From contig CAYXDO010000245.1 in assembly GCA_964463485.1 (NCBI GenBank), forward strand, positions 1 through 11,211: a DNA stretch of 11,211 bases. The letters are read 5' to 3'. A program made the position numbers and the translations under genes. The DNA is from CAYXDO01 sp964463485. GTDB taxonomy: Bacteria; Myxococcota; Kuafuiibacteriia; Kuafuiibacteriales; Kuafuiibacteriaceae. Under the pieces are notes generated by a model. The model saw nothing but the letters and a program-made list of their open reading frames with translations. It ran no database searches and was not told where the DNA came from. Shown in pieces: positions 1 through 6,329 of this stretch; within the stretch, counting starts at the first letter, position 1; the number at the start of each line of letters is the position of its first letter.

Positions 1-136
1 AGTGGCACATCTTCGTGAGCATTCCAAGACTCATGGCCAGGCGGATCTGCGCCCGTTTGATTTGGGGAAACAGTCGGTGCGCCGTCTCGTTTTTCACCGC
101 GCGGAAATGAGCTTTGGGCGATCGTTCGCTCGGCAA
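1..136 (-). other. Possible 3' gene fragment running off the window edge
   Basis: The minus strand has an open, protein-like frame from about 208 down to the window edge. It reads through a glycine-rich stretch (LLIGGGAGVVDYRRL) into a basic segment ending KRAQIRLAMSLGMLTKMCH. A TGA at 211-209 precedes it, and there is no ATG, GTG or TTG until a TTG at 136, so if it is coding it is either short, 5'-truncated or frameshifted. I do not recognise a family. It overlaps no convincing plus-strand gene. The plus-strand frame across 2-307 has no supporting start signal. Confidence is low and the rest of 1-257 shows nothing else I can name. Confidence 0.2.
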
Positions 137-257
137 AGCCGTTACGAGCCGCCGGTAATCGACAACGCCGGCGCCTCCGCCGATAAGAAGTCTGCTGGTT
201 GCGGTGGCTCAGCAACCCAGAGAGATCGACGAATCCAGCGAGCCGGAGGCGAACGAA

Positions 258-896
258 ATGATTATCTCGGCAAAGTACGAGTGCACCTTCCAGGCGCGCC
301 ACAGTGATTCGGCCTTGGACCTTCCGTCGAAGTCGTCACTACCACCGGAGTCCTCGACTCTGACGCCTTCCGCGGTCGCCGACCCGCCAACCTCGAAGAA
401 GCCGAAGCTGGCGACGTCCCTGGCGTCTCGCGAGGTGAGCGCGGCCGACCCTGTCACCACGCAATTCCGGGCGCGACTCCAGCGAGCGTTCGAGCCTGAT
501 CCGACGAACGCCCCAAAGGGCGCGCCCACGAGCACAGCCGCGGTCAGCGCGCCCGCCCCGGTCGACCCCAAGCTGCATCAGGCCCAACGCGAGGAGAAGC
601 TGCGAGACGACGCATGGAAGAAGGGCAAGTGGGCCCTGGCGGACGCGCACAACAGCGCGCGCGTCAAGGCGCTGAACGAGTATTGGGCGGCCAACCCTCC
701 GCGCGATCGCGTCGAGGTCGAAGATCGCAAAGACATCGTGGACCGAAACAGCAAGGCCCACCAAGATATCCGGAATGAGATCCCGTACGCGAACCGAAAC
801 ACCGGAGCTCGGCGAATCGACCACGGCATGGGCGTGCCACCTCCGGCGCAGTATCCGACGAACCCGGGCCCGTGGATTGATGTAATCACCCGCTGA
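258..896 (+). CDS. Hypothetical protein, disordered N-terminal half
   Basis: This encodes 212 residues of unknown function. I chose the ATG at 258 because a GGAGG at 244-248 sits 9 bases upstream; a GTG at 204 in the same frame has no comparable site. After a short start (MIISAKYECTFQ), residues about 20-110 are rich in Ser, Pro, Ala and Thr and are probably disordered. Residues about 115-180 are charged and look helical, with many Lys, Arg, Asp and Glu. The end is Pro/Gly-rich (PPPAQYPTNPGPWIDVITR). There is no signal peptide or membrane segment. The antisense frames at 209-571 and 339-824 are Arg/Gly/Val-rich and look like shadows. Its 3' end faces the minus-strand gene ending at 990. No family is recognised. 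Confidence 0.5.
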   Translation: MIISAKYECTFQARHSDSALDLPSKSSLPPESSTLTPSAVADPPTSKKPKLATSLASREVSAADPVTTQFRARLQRAFEPDPTNAPKGAPTSTAAVSAPAPVDPKLHQAQREEKLRDDAWKKGKWALADAHNSARVKALNEYWAANPPRDRVEVEDRKDIVDRNSKAHQDIRNEIPYANRNTGARRIDHGMGVPPPAQYPTNPGPWIDVITR

Positions 897-959
897 GCGA
901 CTCTAGGTTGTGGGTTGTGGGACAGCGATCCGGAACTAGACTAGACCTGCGTGAATGAG

Positions 960-975
960 CTCTGGTGCGCCAGAG
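960..975. terminator. Weak hairpin between convergent genes
   Basis: CTCTGG (960-965), a TGCG tetraloop and CCAGAG (970-975) form a 6-bp stem in the 93-base gap between the converging ends of the genes at 258-896 and 990-1358. Position favours a shared terminator, but no T-run follows on either strand and the stem is short. Confidence 0.25.
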
Positions 976-989
976 ACTCACGGAGCCCG

Positions 990-1358
990 TCACTCCTCCT
1001 TTTCAGTGGCCTCGACCGGTGTATCGGGCGCAGGAGTTGAGTCCCACTCCTCTCCAATCCCTGGCCCCGTCCCGAGAATCTTGATTTCCGGCACGCGCGA
1101 CGCGATCGCGACGAAGGTCGCGAGCCCAGGATTCGAGTCTTTCTTCTCGTCCAGGATCTTGCGCTTCTCGAACCCTCGGCTTACCTCGCGATAGCGCTGG
1201 AGGTTCTTCGAGTCGCCTTCCGAAAGTGGCTTCTCGTTTCGCTTCTTCAGGTACTTGTTGGCTTCCGAGAGGCATCCGGTGGTCTTCGGCTTCGCCTTCT
1301 TGCTCTTGTTGTTGCGTTGCACGCCCCCGGGCGCGCCTCGTTGCATCGGAACTGGCAC
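990..1358 (-). CDS. Small lysine-rich hypothetical protein
   Basis: The open frame gives 122 residues from a GTG at 1358, or 118 from an in-frame ATG at 1346; neither has a clear Shine-Dalgarno site. Residues 15-75 are strongly basic and probably helical (KKAKPKTTG, ANKYLKKRNEKPLSEGDSKNLQRY). They are followed by a more hydrophobic piece (NPGLATFVAIASRVPEIKIL) and an acidic tail ending EKEE. The composition contrasts with the Arg/Ser/Gly-rich frames on the other strand, which favours this strand. It converges on the gene at 258-896. No domain is recognised. A DNA- or RNA-binding role would fit the charge but is only a guess. Confidence 0.4.
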   Translation of the reverse strand: MPVPMQRGAPGGVQRNNKSKKAKPKTTGCLSEANKYLKKRNEKPLSEGDSKNLQRYREVSRGFEKRKILDEKKDSNPGLATFVAIASRVPEIKILGTGPGIGEEWDSTPAPDTPVEATEKEE

Positions 1359-1514
1359 GCGCGCGCCTCGCCCCTGAGTCGGAACGCCGCGAATGCTCGC
1401 GAGGCGTAGGTCAGGCTGTTGGGGTCCTTCGTTTAGGCGTTACTTCGTTTGTTCCGTTCCGGCTGACGCGCGCTCGGGTTTTTGGTCGTGGACTGACTTC
1501 CGTTCGCGCTTGTC

Positions 1515-1560
1515 GACTCGCTGGGACTCGCTCGAGCGGACTCGAACGAGTCCTAGGCGA
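1515..1560. repeat. GACTCG hexamer cluster with imperfect inverted repeat
   Basis: GACTCG occurs at 1515-1520, 1525-1530 and 1539-1544, and its complement CGAGTC at 1547-1552. The segment ACTCGCTGGGACTCG can pair imperfectly with CGAGTCCTAGGCGAGT (one bulge, one mismatch). This could be a protein-binding cluster or a stem-loop; nothing in the sequence shows which. Confidence 0.3.
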
Positions 1561-1634
1561 GTTTTGGGGCAATTGGGGCCGACGCAGCGGTGCCAAGCGC
1601 GCCTGCGAGGTGCTCCATCCACAGGTCGTTCCGG

Positions 1635-1678
1635 CGTATCGTTCCGACGGATCCCTGGGGTCGCGATGGAACGATACG
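1635..1678. repeat. Perfect 11-base inverted repeat, 22-base spacer
   Basis: CGTATCGTTCC at 1635-1645 is the exact reverse complement of GGAACGATACG at 1668-1678, with 22 bases between them. A further partial copy of the arm, TCGTTCC, lies just outside at 1626-1632. No T-run follows on either strand, so a simple terminator is unlikely. The arm length and spacing are close to those of the repeat at 6282-6324 on the other side of the transposition genes, though the sequences differ. Confidence 0.6.
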
Positions 1679-1794
1679 GTGGGTGCGCCGCAAGGGCGGC
1701 GAATCATGGAGTTTTGGCTGGCCGCCCATCGAGAGAATTTGTCGCGGGGCGGGATGAGCGAGAATGTCGACCTTCGAAGCGTGCTGGCTCGAGT

Positions 1795-1812
1795 CCTAAA
1801 CCTAAACCTAAA
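1795..1812. repeat. Three tandem CCTAAA units (TTTAGG on the minus strand)
   Basis: CCTAAA is repeated head to tail at 1795-1800, 1801-1806 and 1807-1812. The TAG stop codon of the small gene at 1808-2065 is formed inside the last unit. It is a short microsatellite. Confidence 0.7.
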
Positions 1813-2065
1813 GGGCGTCGGTTTGCGAGTCGGTCGAGTTGTACCGTCGCCTGAGTTGAGCCCATTCGTCGTGAAATTTGAGCGGCAACATGAGCTGGAG
1901 AGGGTCCTGCCACGGACCCGGCGTTATTTTCCGTTCGTGACGGGAGAGCTCCCAGACCACGCTGTCGAGGCGAGCGGACAGCTCAAAGAGCTCTCGCCAT
2001 AGTTCGGATCGTCGATATTCGTGTTCCGCTTCCACGACGTTTGGATTGAATCGGTATTTCCACAT
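1808..2065 (-). CDS. Small hypothetical protein, last gene of the transposition module
   Basis: This is an 85-residue protein starting at ATG 2065, with GGGAG just upstream (a short spacing of about 3 bases). It starts MWKYRFNPNVVEAEHEYRR and carries amphipathic, probably helical segments (ELWRELFELSARLDSVVWELSRHE), then WAQLRRRYN near the end. It has no signal peptide, membrane segment or recognisable motif. It lies 86 bases downstream of the RepA-like gene on the same strand. That gap contains TATACT on the minus strand (2132-2127), which could be a -10 box, though no good -35 accompanies it. A role in transposition is inferred only from position. Confidence 0.5.
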   Translation of the reverse strand: MWKYRFNPNVVEAEHEYRRSELWRELFELSARLDSVVWELSRHERKITPGPWQDPLQLMLPLKFHDEWAQLRRRYNSTDSQTDAL

Positions 2066-2151
2066 GGACGGACTCCCTGCGACACGCCAAGTTCCTCGCG
2101 ACTTTGCGTGCTCGCTATGTTGAACGAGTATAAATTCGTGATTTCGACGGG

Positions 2152-3162
2152 TTACCGAGGCTGGTCGGGTTGGAGAAATGTCAGTTGGGCCGGCTGCGGC
2201 AAGGCCCAGCCGCGGTCCGTGTGGGAGACGAGCTTTCGACTCTCGAGGTCGGTGAGGGTGTCGCCGAGTTTCGTGTTATTGACGCGGAGTTGTTCACGAA
2301 GGGCCGTTCGTCGGACCGGTTGACCTGTGCGACTGAGGACATCGAGGATCTGCTCTGCCAGCGGCGGTCGGTTGGCCGCAGGCGGTGACGAGCCTCCGGG
2401 CGATGCGTTGAGGTTCACAACCTCGAGGTGCGCGTGAGCGCCGTCGGAGTCGGCGACGAGTCGGAGTCGAATCGGATCGCCTGGCGGCGCCGAGCGGTGT
2501 TCCAGAGTCAGGAGAATGTCGCCGTCTTTCTTAGTAAGGTATGCGTTGTCATCACCCCATGCGTGGAGGTCTCCCGAGCCTCGGAGCCCTTGGCCGAGTT
2601 GGCCACGCGCCTTCTTACCGAGGTGGTGGACGAGGACGATGGCGACGTGATGGCGGCGCTGGAGATCGCGCAAAAAGCCGAGAATGCCCGCGATCTCCAT
2701 GCTGCTGTTCTCATCGCAGGCGTGGAGTCGGACGAGGGGGTCAAGGAGGAGCAGCTTGGGCCGCAGGCGATCGATCGTCGTCGCGAGACGAGCCTGATCG
2801 GCCTCGAGGTCCAAGCGGAGGCTCGGCGCGGTGATGACGTGGAGGTCGAGGCGCTCGAGGTCGAGGCCGCGATGGGCGACAATGCCCGCGACGCGCTCGC
2901 GGACGATCGGGAGTGCGTCTTCAGCCAGGTAGACGAGCGCCGGTCCCGGATCGTCAACGGCGAAGTGTCCAAGACAGGGCGAAGCAGAGGCCGTACTCAC
3001 GGCGAAATCCAAGCCGAGCCATGTCTTTCCGTGCTTGGGATGAGCGCCGATGAAACCGACGGTCTCGGACGACAAGAGATTACGGATGAGCCATCGGTGC
3101 TCGATGGACGCCAGGCAGAGGTCTGCGATTCTGGACGTGGGGAGCTCGTCTTCGTGCGTCAT
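2152..3162 (-). CDS. RepA-like RecA-fold ATPase with C-terminal winged helix
   Basis: The protein is 336 residues from ATG 3162, a start that overlaps the upstream stop as ATGA. A GTG at 3168 is also possible and lies 5 bases from an AGGAGG. Residues 35-60 hold a Walker A (GAHPKHGKT, Lys46); 137-141 is a Walker B strand (LLLLD); LVHHLGK at 178-184 and RGSGDLHAWGDD at 194-205 match the conserved positions of the AAA_25/RepA-like helicase family. Residues about 265-322 look like a winged helix (ILDVLSRTG ... LREQLRVNNTKLGDTLTDLESRKLV ... GWAL). Relatives are best known as plasmid replication helicases of the RepA type. Inside a transposition operon it may act in DNA remodelling or target handling, which is inference. 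Confidence 0.8.
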   Translation of the reverse strand: MTHEDELPTSRIADLCLASIEHRWLIRNLLSSETVGFIGAHPKHGKTWLGLDFAVSTASASPCLGHFAVDDPGPALVYLAEDALPIVRERVAGIVAHRGLDLERLDLHVITAPSLRLDLEADQARLATTIDRLRPKLLLLDPLVRLHACDENSSMEIAGILGFLRDLQRRHHVAIVLVHHLGKKARGQLGQGLRGSGDLHAWGDDNAYLTKKDGDILLTLEHRSAPPGDPIRLRLVADSDGAHAHLEVVNLNASPGGSSPPAANRPPLAEQILDVLSRTGQPVRRTALREQLRVNNTKLGDTLTDLESRKLVSHTDRGWALPQPAQLTFLQPDQPR

Positions 3163-3962
3163 GGCCACAGGCTCCTCCTGGCCTCGAGCACGTGGTGTGC
3201 GGAGACGACCTTGAGTTTGGCGGCGGCGGCGGCCTCGATGGCGCCAAGCGCGAGATTGTCGATGGTCCTCGCGTTGCCGCGGCTGATCTCGTAGATGGCG
3301 TCGACCGCGGCTTCGTCGAAGGGGCAGCTGTTCGCGCCAGCGATGGTCGAACGATGAGTGATGTACTTGTGAGTCTCGTCGCGGCTGAGGGGCCTCAGAT
3401 TGACGTAGCAGACGATGCGGCGGGCGATGGCCTCCTGGTCGTCGCGGGCGAGTATGTCGCGCAGGCCCGGCTGTCCAGCGAGGACGAAGCTCAGGACGAG
3501 TTGGCTATCCATTTTGAAGTTGGTGATGACTCGGAGCATGGAGAGTACGTCGGGCCGGAGGTCGTGGGCCTCGTCGAGAATGAGTACGGGTCGGAGACCA
3601 TCGGTCGCGTAGTCGGTCTCGAAGCGCTCCTGAAGCTTTCGGACGAGGCTGCCAAAGTAGCCTGCGGCCTCGATGCCGCATGCGGCGGCGATTTCCCGGC
3701 ACATGTCTCGCTTGCTGAGGCTGGCGACCTTGACGTAGCGGGTGCGGTAGCGGGCCTCGGAGAGACGCGCGTTGATTTGGCGGAGAGTCGCGCTTTTCAT
3801 GCCACCGGCCGGGCTGATGATGGCCGCAGACATGCGCTTGTCGAGAGTCTTCATGACACTGCCAATGCCTTCTTCGAGGAAGGGAAAGGACATCATGTCT
3901 TCGGTCCGAATCTCTCGGGTGAAGGGTGTGGTGTGAAATCCAAAGGTGCTTCTGAGGTCCAT
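3159..3962 (-). CDS. ExeA/TniB-like AAA ATPase, transposase partner
   Basis: The protein is 267 residues. It starts at ATG 3962, after the transposase stop and a 4-base gap, with AAGGAG upstream inside the transposase 3' end. The same frame stays open upstream to 4190, but that part overlaps the transposase and is low complexity. It begins DLRSTFGFHTTPFTREI, typical of ExeA/TniB-type ATPases. The Walker A region is SPAGGMKSAT (residues 50-59, Lys56); Walker B is LILDEAHDL (Asp130, Glu131); a sensor-like strand is LSFVLAGQPGL; arginines follow at IARRI (181-182), and SRGNARTIDNLA is sensor-2-like. Such ATPases bind target DNA and activate the DDE transposase. The residue before the P-loop lysine is Met instead of Gly, which is atypical. 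Confidence 0.85.
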   Translation of the reverse strand: MDLRSTFGFHTTPFTREIRTEDMMSFPFLEEGIGSVMKTLDKRMSAAIISPAGGMKSATLRQINARLSEARYRTRYVKVASLSKRDMCREIAAACGIEAAGYFGSLVRKLQERFETDYATDGLRPVLILDEAHDLRPDVLSMLRVITNFKMDSQLVLSFVLAGQPGLRDILARDDQEAIARRIVCYVNLRPLSRDETHKYITHRSTIAGANSCPFDEAAVDAIYEISRGNARTIDNLALGAIEAAAAAKLKVVSAHHVLEARRSLWP

Positions 3963-3966
3963 GAGT

Positions 3967-5382
3967 CTATTTCTCCTTGTGGCCGCCCGAGGGCGGGATG
4001 AAGCCGCCGTCGGGCCCGACGACGGGCCCGAAGTCGCGGTCGAAGGCGAGTTGGGCGGCGGTGATGGGTGGAGCGATAGGAGCCGGCGGACGTGTGAGCT
4101 CGGGCGCGCGGCGCGCGATGGCGTTGGCGACGAGATCGACCTTGTGGAGTCGGACGCGTTTGCCGTCGTGGAGGATACTGAGTGTGCCATCGAGAGTCTG
4201 GCGGAAGATTTGGATGCGGGTCTTGGCGTGGCCGCGCGGGACCTCGTAGTGGCTGCTTTCGAACGGAATGACGTTGTCGGCGGAGACTAAGCGCGTCTCG
4301 GTGATCAGGAAGCGGTCACGGAGGTCGGCGTCGTCCGTAGGGTAGCGGAGAGCGCGGTCGTCTTTGGTCCAGCGATCGCTGGGGCAGAGACCCTCGAGAC
4401 TCTCATGAGTCCTCGTGTTGTACTGGTGGGCCAGGTAGTGGTTGATGCGGAGCTCGAGCGAAGCGAGCTCGTCGTCGATTCCTGGCGCGGTCAGCGCCCG
4501 CAAGAGATCTTGCCAGGCAGTAAGATTGAACCGTTCGACCTTACCGTGACCTTCGGGGTAGGCAGCGGTGCCATTGATGAGATGCACACCGAGGCGAGCG
4601 CAGACGGCGATGGTGTCGTGGGAAATGAAGCCCGCACCGTTGTCGAGGAAGATGATGTCCATCAAACCGACGCGTCGGATGACTTCGAAAAGGCCTCGAA
4701 GAAAGAGCTCGGTGGACTCGGAAGTGCCGACGACCGCAAAGGGGACGTACCGACTGGCGTCGTCGATGAAGAAGAGGACGACGCGACGAGTGTGATTGAT
4801 GCCGGCGCGAAAGTGCTTGCCGTCGGCGAGCACCATCATCATGCGGTGGGGGTAGGCGAACCGGCGCATGTCCGTGTCACGCTTGGAGGCGCGACGTGTG
4901 AGCGGCAGACCCATGCGCGTGGCGGCGCGAAAGACGGTGGTGCGATCAGGCGGGTCGTCCGGAGGCAAGATCTCTCGCTCGATTGCTCGGCGGATCACTT
5001 CTGGGATGCTGGCGTCCGGGTCGGCGGTCTTTTCGGAGCGGAGGAAATCGACGAATTGCGTGGGTAGCACCACGGAGGTGAGTGTGGTGGAGCGGATAGC
5101 CGGCTCGAGGGCGCTCGGGCCACCAGCCTCGAAGGCGCGAAGCCAGCGATAGATCGATCGCCGACTGACCTTCTCAACTCGATACTGACCGTCGAAGCTA
5201 AAATGCGTGCGCGCCGCGACCTCGCGGACGGCGACGCTGAGACGCTTGCCGCCGCAGACGGCAGCGAGCACCTGCGAGACGACCTGATAACGAAGCAGGG
5301 CCTCGGGCGAAAAAAACAGCGGCGGACGTTTGGGCAGCGGATCCGGGTCGGTGCTCTGCACGAACCGATCTGTAGCCCCCAT
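3967..5382 (-). CDS. DDE transposase/integrase (Mu/TniA-like, rve fold)
   Basis: The protein is 471 residues from ATG 5382, with GAAGGTG upstream. Residues about 25-160 contain helix-turn-helix-like segments (VSRRSIYRWLRAFEAGG and later PEVIRRAIEREI), expected to bind the element ends. The catalytic core carries Asp187 (LADGKH), Asp247 (FLDNGAGF) and Glu283 (GHGKVERF); the 35 residues between the last two fit a D,D(35)E integrase core. Residues about 330-425 look like the beta-barrel (Mu-C-like) domain (SADNVIPFESSHYEVPRG). The Pro-rich tail ends SGGHKEK and could contact the ATPase encoded just downstream. Length fits a compact TniA/IS21-type transposase. All three catalytic residues are present and the frame is intact, so it could be active. 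Confidence 0.9.
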   Translation of the reverse strand: MGATDRFVQSTDPDPLPKRPPLFFSPEALLRYQVVSQVLAAVCGGKRLSVAVREVAARTHFSFDGQYRVEKVSRRSIYRWLRAFEAGGPSALEPAIRSTTLTSVVLPTQFVDFLRSEKTADPDASIPEVIRRAIEREILPPDDPPDRTTVFRAATRMGLPLTRRASKRDTDMRRFAYPHRMMMVLADGKHFRAGINHTRRVVLFFIDDASRYVPFAVVGTSESTELFLRGLFEVIRRVGLMDIIFLDNGAGFISHDTIAVCARLGVHLINGTAAYPEGHGKVERFNLTAWQDLLRALTAPGIDDELASLELRINHYLAHQYNTRTHESLEGLCPSDRWTKDDRALRYPTDDADLRDRFLITETRLVSADNVIPFESSHYEVPRGHAKTRIQIFRQTLDGTLSILHDGKRVRLHKVDLVANAIARRAPELTRPPAPIAPPITAAQLAFDRDFGPVVGPDGGFIPPSGGHKEK

Positions 5383-5425
5383 CCTGGGTCACCTTCGCCC
5401 CGCAAAGTCGTGGGTCTCGGGAGGA

Positions 5426-5458
5426 GGTCCGCGGATCCTCACGGAGGATTCGCGGACC
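5426..5458. repeat. 15-bp stem with 3-base loop at the junction of two cistrons
   Basis: GGTCCGCGGATCCTC (5426-5440), loop ACG and GAGGATTCGCGGACC (5444-5458) pair over 15 positions with one G-T wobble. On the minus-strand transcript it covers the last codons and the stop of the Cys-rich gene and precedes the transposase start by about 44 bases. No U-run follows it, so it could be an attenuator, an RNA-processing or stability element, or a block on transposase translation. Confidence 0.7.
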
Positions 5459-6272
5459 GACGGAACGAGGACGAATGCTCGGCGCCTCCAGGGTCCCATC
5501 GGAGCGGATTGCCCCAGAGGCCGGCGGTGACGCCGGCGGCGAGAAGGTGATCACATAGGCCGCGGTTGGCTCGTAAGTGGCGCAGCACGCCGACGACGAC
5601 GCGGCCCTTATCGGCATAGAGGCGGGCCTCGCCGAAGTCCTTCGCGGCATCATTGAGCACGAGGCAAGGCACGCCGAGGACGCGGGCGATAGGCTCGCGT
5701 TCGTTGATGTCCGGCCCAATGCCGAGCACCTTGGCGCTGAGCAGCAAGCGACGCCCCTGGGTCCTCCGACGAAGGGCCGGGTCGAGACTCTCGGGTGGTG
5801 CCTCGGGTGTCGGCGGCGGAGTGATTGGCTGCGGTGGTAGTGAGTTGCCGATATTCTGGTGTGGCACAGTCTCCTCGAACCAGAGCTTGCCATCAGCGGC
5901 GTCGAGGGCGCCGGCGAAGACCGTCAGTGACCAGTCGGGTTGTCGAGGCGCGGTTTGGGACTCGGACGGGCTCGAGATCAGCTCACCCTGTGCATCGACG
6001 GGAGCGATCGCTACACGTCCATACGGCACGTGACCCGGTGGGTAGATCGTCGAACCACAGTCGTGCGTCCGACACCGGACGACGGCCAACGGGAAGCAAG
6101 GCCCGGTCTTGCGTTGGCGTGAATAGTCGACTCGAAGGAGGCAAGGATGATCCGCGTCGGCGCGCAGGCAGCCTCCAGGGAGCACAGCCGTCATCGTCCC
6201 GTCTGGCGCGGCCCAATAAGGGGCAACAAGAAACGGAGCTGCGCGGCCAGGGACCGCATGATAGCGTGTCAC
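5439..6272 (-). CDS. Cys-rich, probably zinc-binding protein, first gene of the transposition operon
   Basis: This encodes 277 residues from GTG 6272. No strong ribosome site is visible, and the start lies in a short palindrome. Residues 35-81 hold Cys35, Cys44, Cys59, Cys67, His70, Cys72 and His81 in an arrangement (CRTHDCGSTIYPPGHVPYGR) that resembles the zinc ribbons found in transposon-associated proteins such as the DUF6431 group. A Pro-rich linker (about 145-165) leads to a C-terminal region (170-260) with alternating helix and strand character (RRRTQGRRLLLSAKVLGI, RVVVGVLRHLRANRGLCDHLLAAGV). It is followed 56 bases later by the transposase. A DNA-binding or regulatory role in transposition is inferred. 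It is not a recognisable TniQ. Confidence 0.65.
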   Translation of the reverse strand: MTRYHAVPGRAAPFLVAPYWAAPDGTMTAVLPGGCLRADADHPCLLRVDYSRQRKTGPCFPLAVVRCRTHDCGSTIYPPGHVPYGRVAIAPVDAQGELISSPSESQTAPRQPDWSLTVFAGALDAADGKLWFEETVPHQNIGNSLPPQPITPPPTPEAPPESLDPALRRRTQGRRLLLSAKVLGIGPDINEREPIARVLGVPCLVLNDAAKDFGEARLYADKGRVVVGVLRHLRANRGLCDHLLAAGVTAGLWGNPLRWDPGGAEHSSSFRRSANPP

Positions 6273-6275
6273 GCT
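6263..6275. repeat. 13-base palindrome over the start codon
   Basis: AGCGTG-T-CACGCT is a perfect palindrome (6-base arms around one base) at 6263-6275. It includes the GTG start (6272-6270) of the leftward Cys-rich gene. It could be an operator or mask the start codon in the mRNA. It could also be chance in GC-rich DNA. Confidence 0.35.
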
Positions 6276-6281
6276 TCAGTG

Positions 6282-6324
6282 GCTCGCGTCGGGGTCCTTC
6301 CTTGCGGTATTGGCCGACGCGAGC
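6282..6324. repeat. Perfect 11-base inverted repeat, 21-base spacer, upstream of the operon
   Basis: GCTCGCGTCGG (6282-6292) is the exact reverse complement of CCGACGCGAGC (6314-6324). It ends 9 bases upstream of the Cys-rich gene's start. It may be an operator, a leader hairpin or part of the element's right end. Its geometry is close to that of the repeat at 1635-1678. Confidence 0.6.
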
Positions 6325-6329
6325 TTGGT

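Larger units (their letters stand above)
1359..1807. other. Gene-poor 450-base stretch with inverted repeats
   Basis: I find no convincing gene here. The long plus-strand frames crossing it (1226-2002, 1393-1854) are Arg/Ser-rich and have no start signal or recognisable domain. It holds a cluster of GACTCG hexamers at 1515-1552, an 11-base perfect inverted repeat at 1635-1678, and three CCTAAA units at 1795-1812. It lies just downstream of the last gene of the leftward transposition module, so it is a candidate location for that element's left end. Confidence 0.45.
1808..6272 (-). mobile_element. Five-gene DDE transposition module, ends undefined
   Basis: The limits given are the outermost genes, not mapped termini. 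All five genes run leftward with little space between them: Cys-rich protein, DDE transposase, ExeA/TniB-like AAA ATPase, RepA-like ATPase and a small protein. The DDE recombinase with an AAA+ partner directly downstream is the arrangement of Tn5053-type (TniA/TniB), Tn7-type (TnsB/TnsC) and IS21-type elements. No TniQ/TnsD-like protein, resolvase, CRISPR array or Cas gene is present. A 5'-truncated gene at 6542-6907 abuts the right side. Inverted repeats flank the coding block at 1635-1678 and 6282-6357, but I found no matching pair of terminal repeats and no target duplication. Confidence 0.7.

Noticed and set aside
209..824. Minus-strand frames opposite the 258-896 gene
   Set aside because: Arg/Gly/Val-rich with no start signal, whereas the plus-strand gene has a well-spaced GGAGG before its ATG.
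1515..1552. GACTCG repeats as a possible CRISPR array
   Set aside because: Units are only six bases and unevenly spaced; no cas gene is present anywhere in the window.
1226..2002. 258-residue plus-strand open frame through the gene-poor stretch
   Set aside because: Arg/Ser/Leu-rich, crosses inverted repeats and overlaps the more convincing 85-residue minus gene; no domain or ribosome site.
2428..3294. 288-residue plus-strand open frame
   Set aside because: It is antisense to the RepA-like ATPase, whose Walker A, Walker B and winged-helix motifs are clear; the plus frame is a GC-rich shadow rich in Glu, Val and Arg.
3192..4001. 269-residue plus-strand open frame
   Set aside because: Antisense to the TniB-like ATPase; no motif and no start signal.
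4405..5067. 220-residue plus-strand open frame
   Set aside because: Antisense to the catalytic core of the DDE transposase; acidic low-information composition.
1808..6272. CRISPR-associated or Tn7-type transposon
   Set aside because: There is no TniQ/TnsD, TnsA, Cas protein or CRISPR array; the Cys-rich protein does not look like TniQ.
1421..6300. GGGGTCCTTC found at about 1420 and 6291 on both sides of the transposition genes
   Set aside because: Ten-base matches are expected by chance many times in a window this size, and the match is direct rather than inverted and does not extend.
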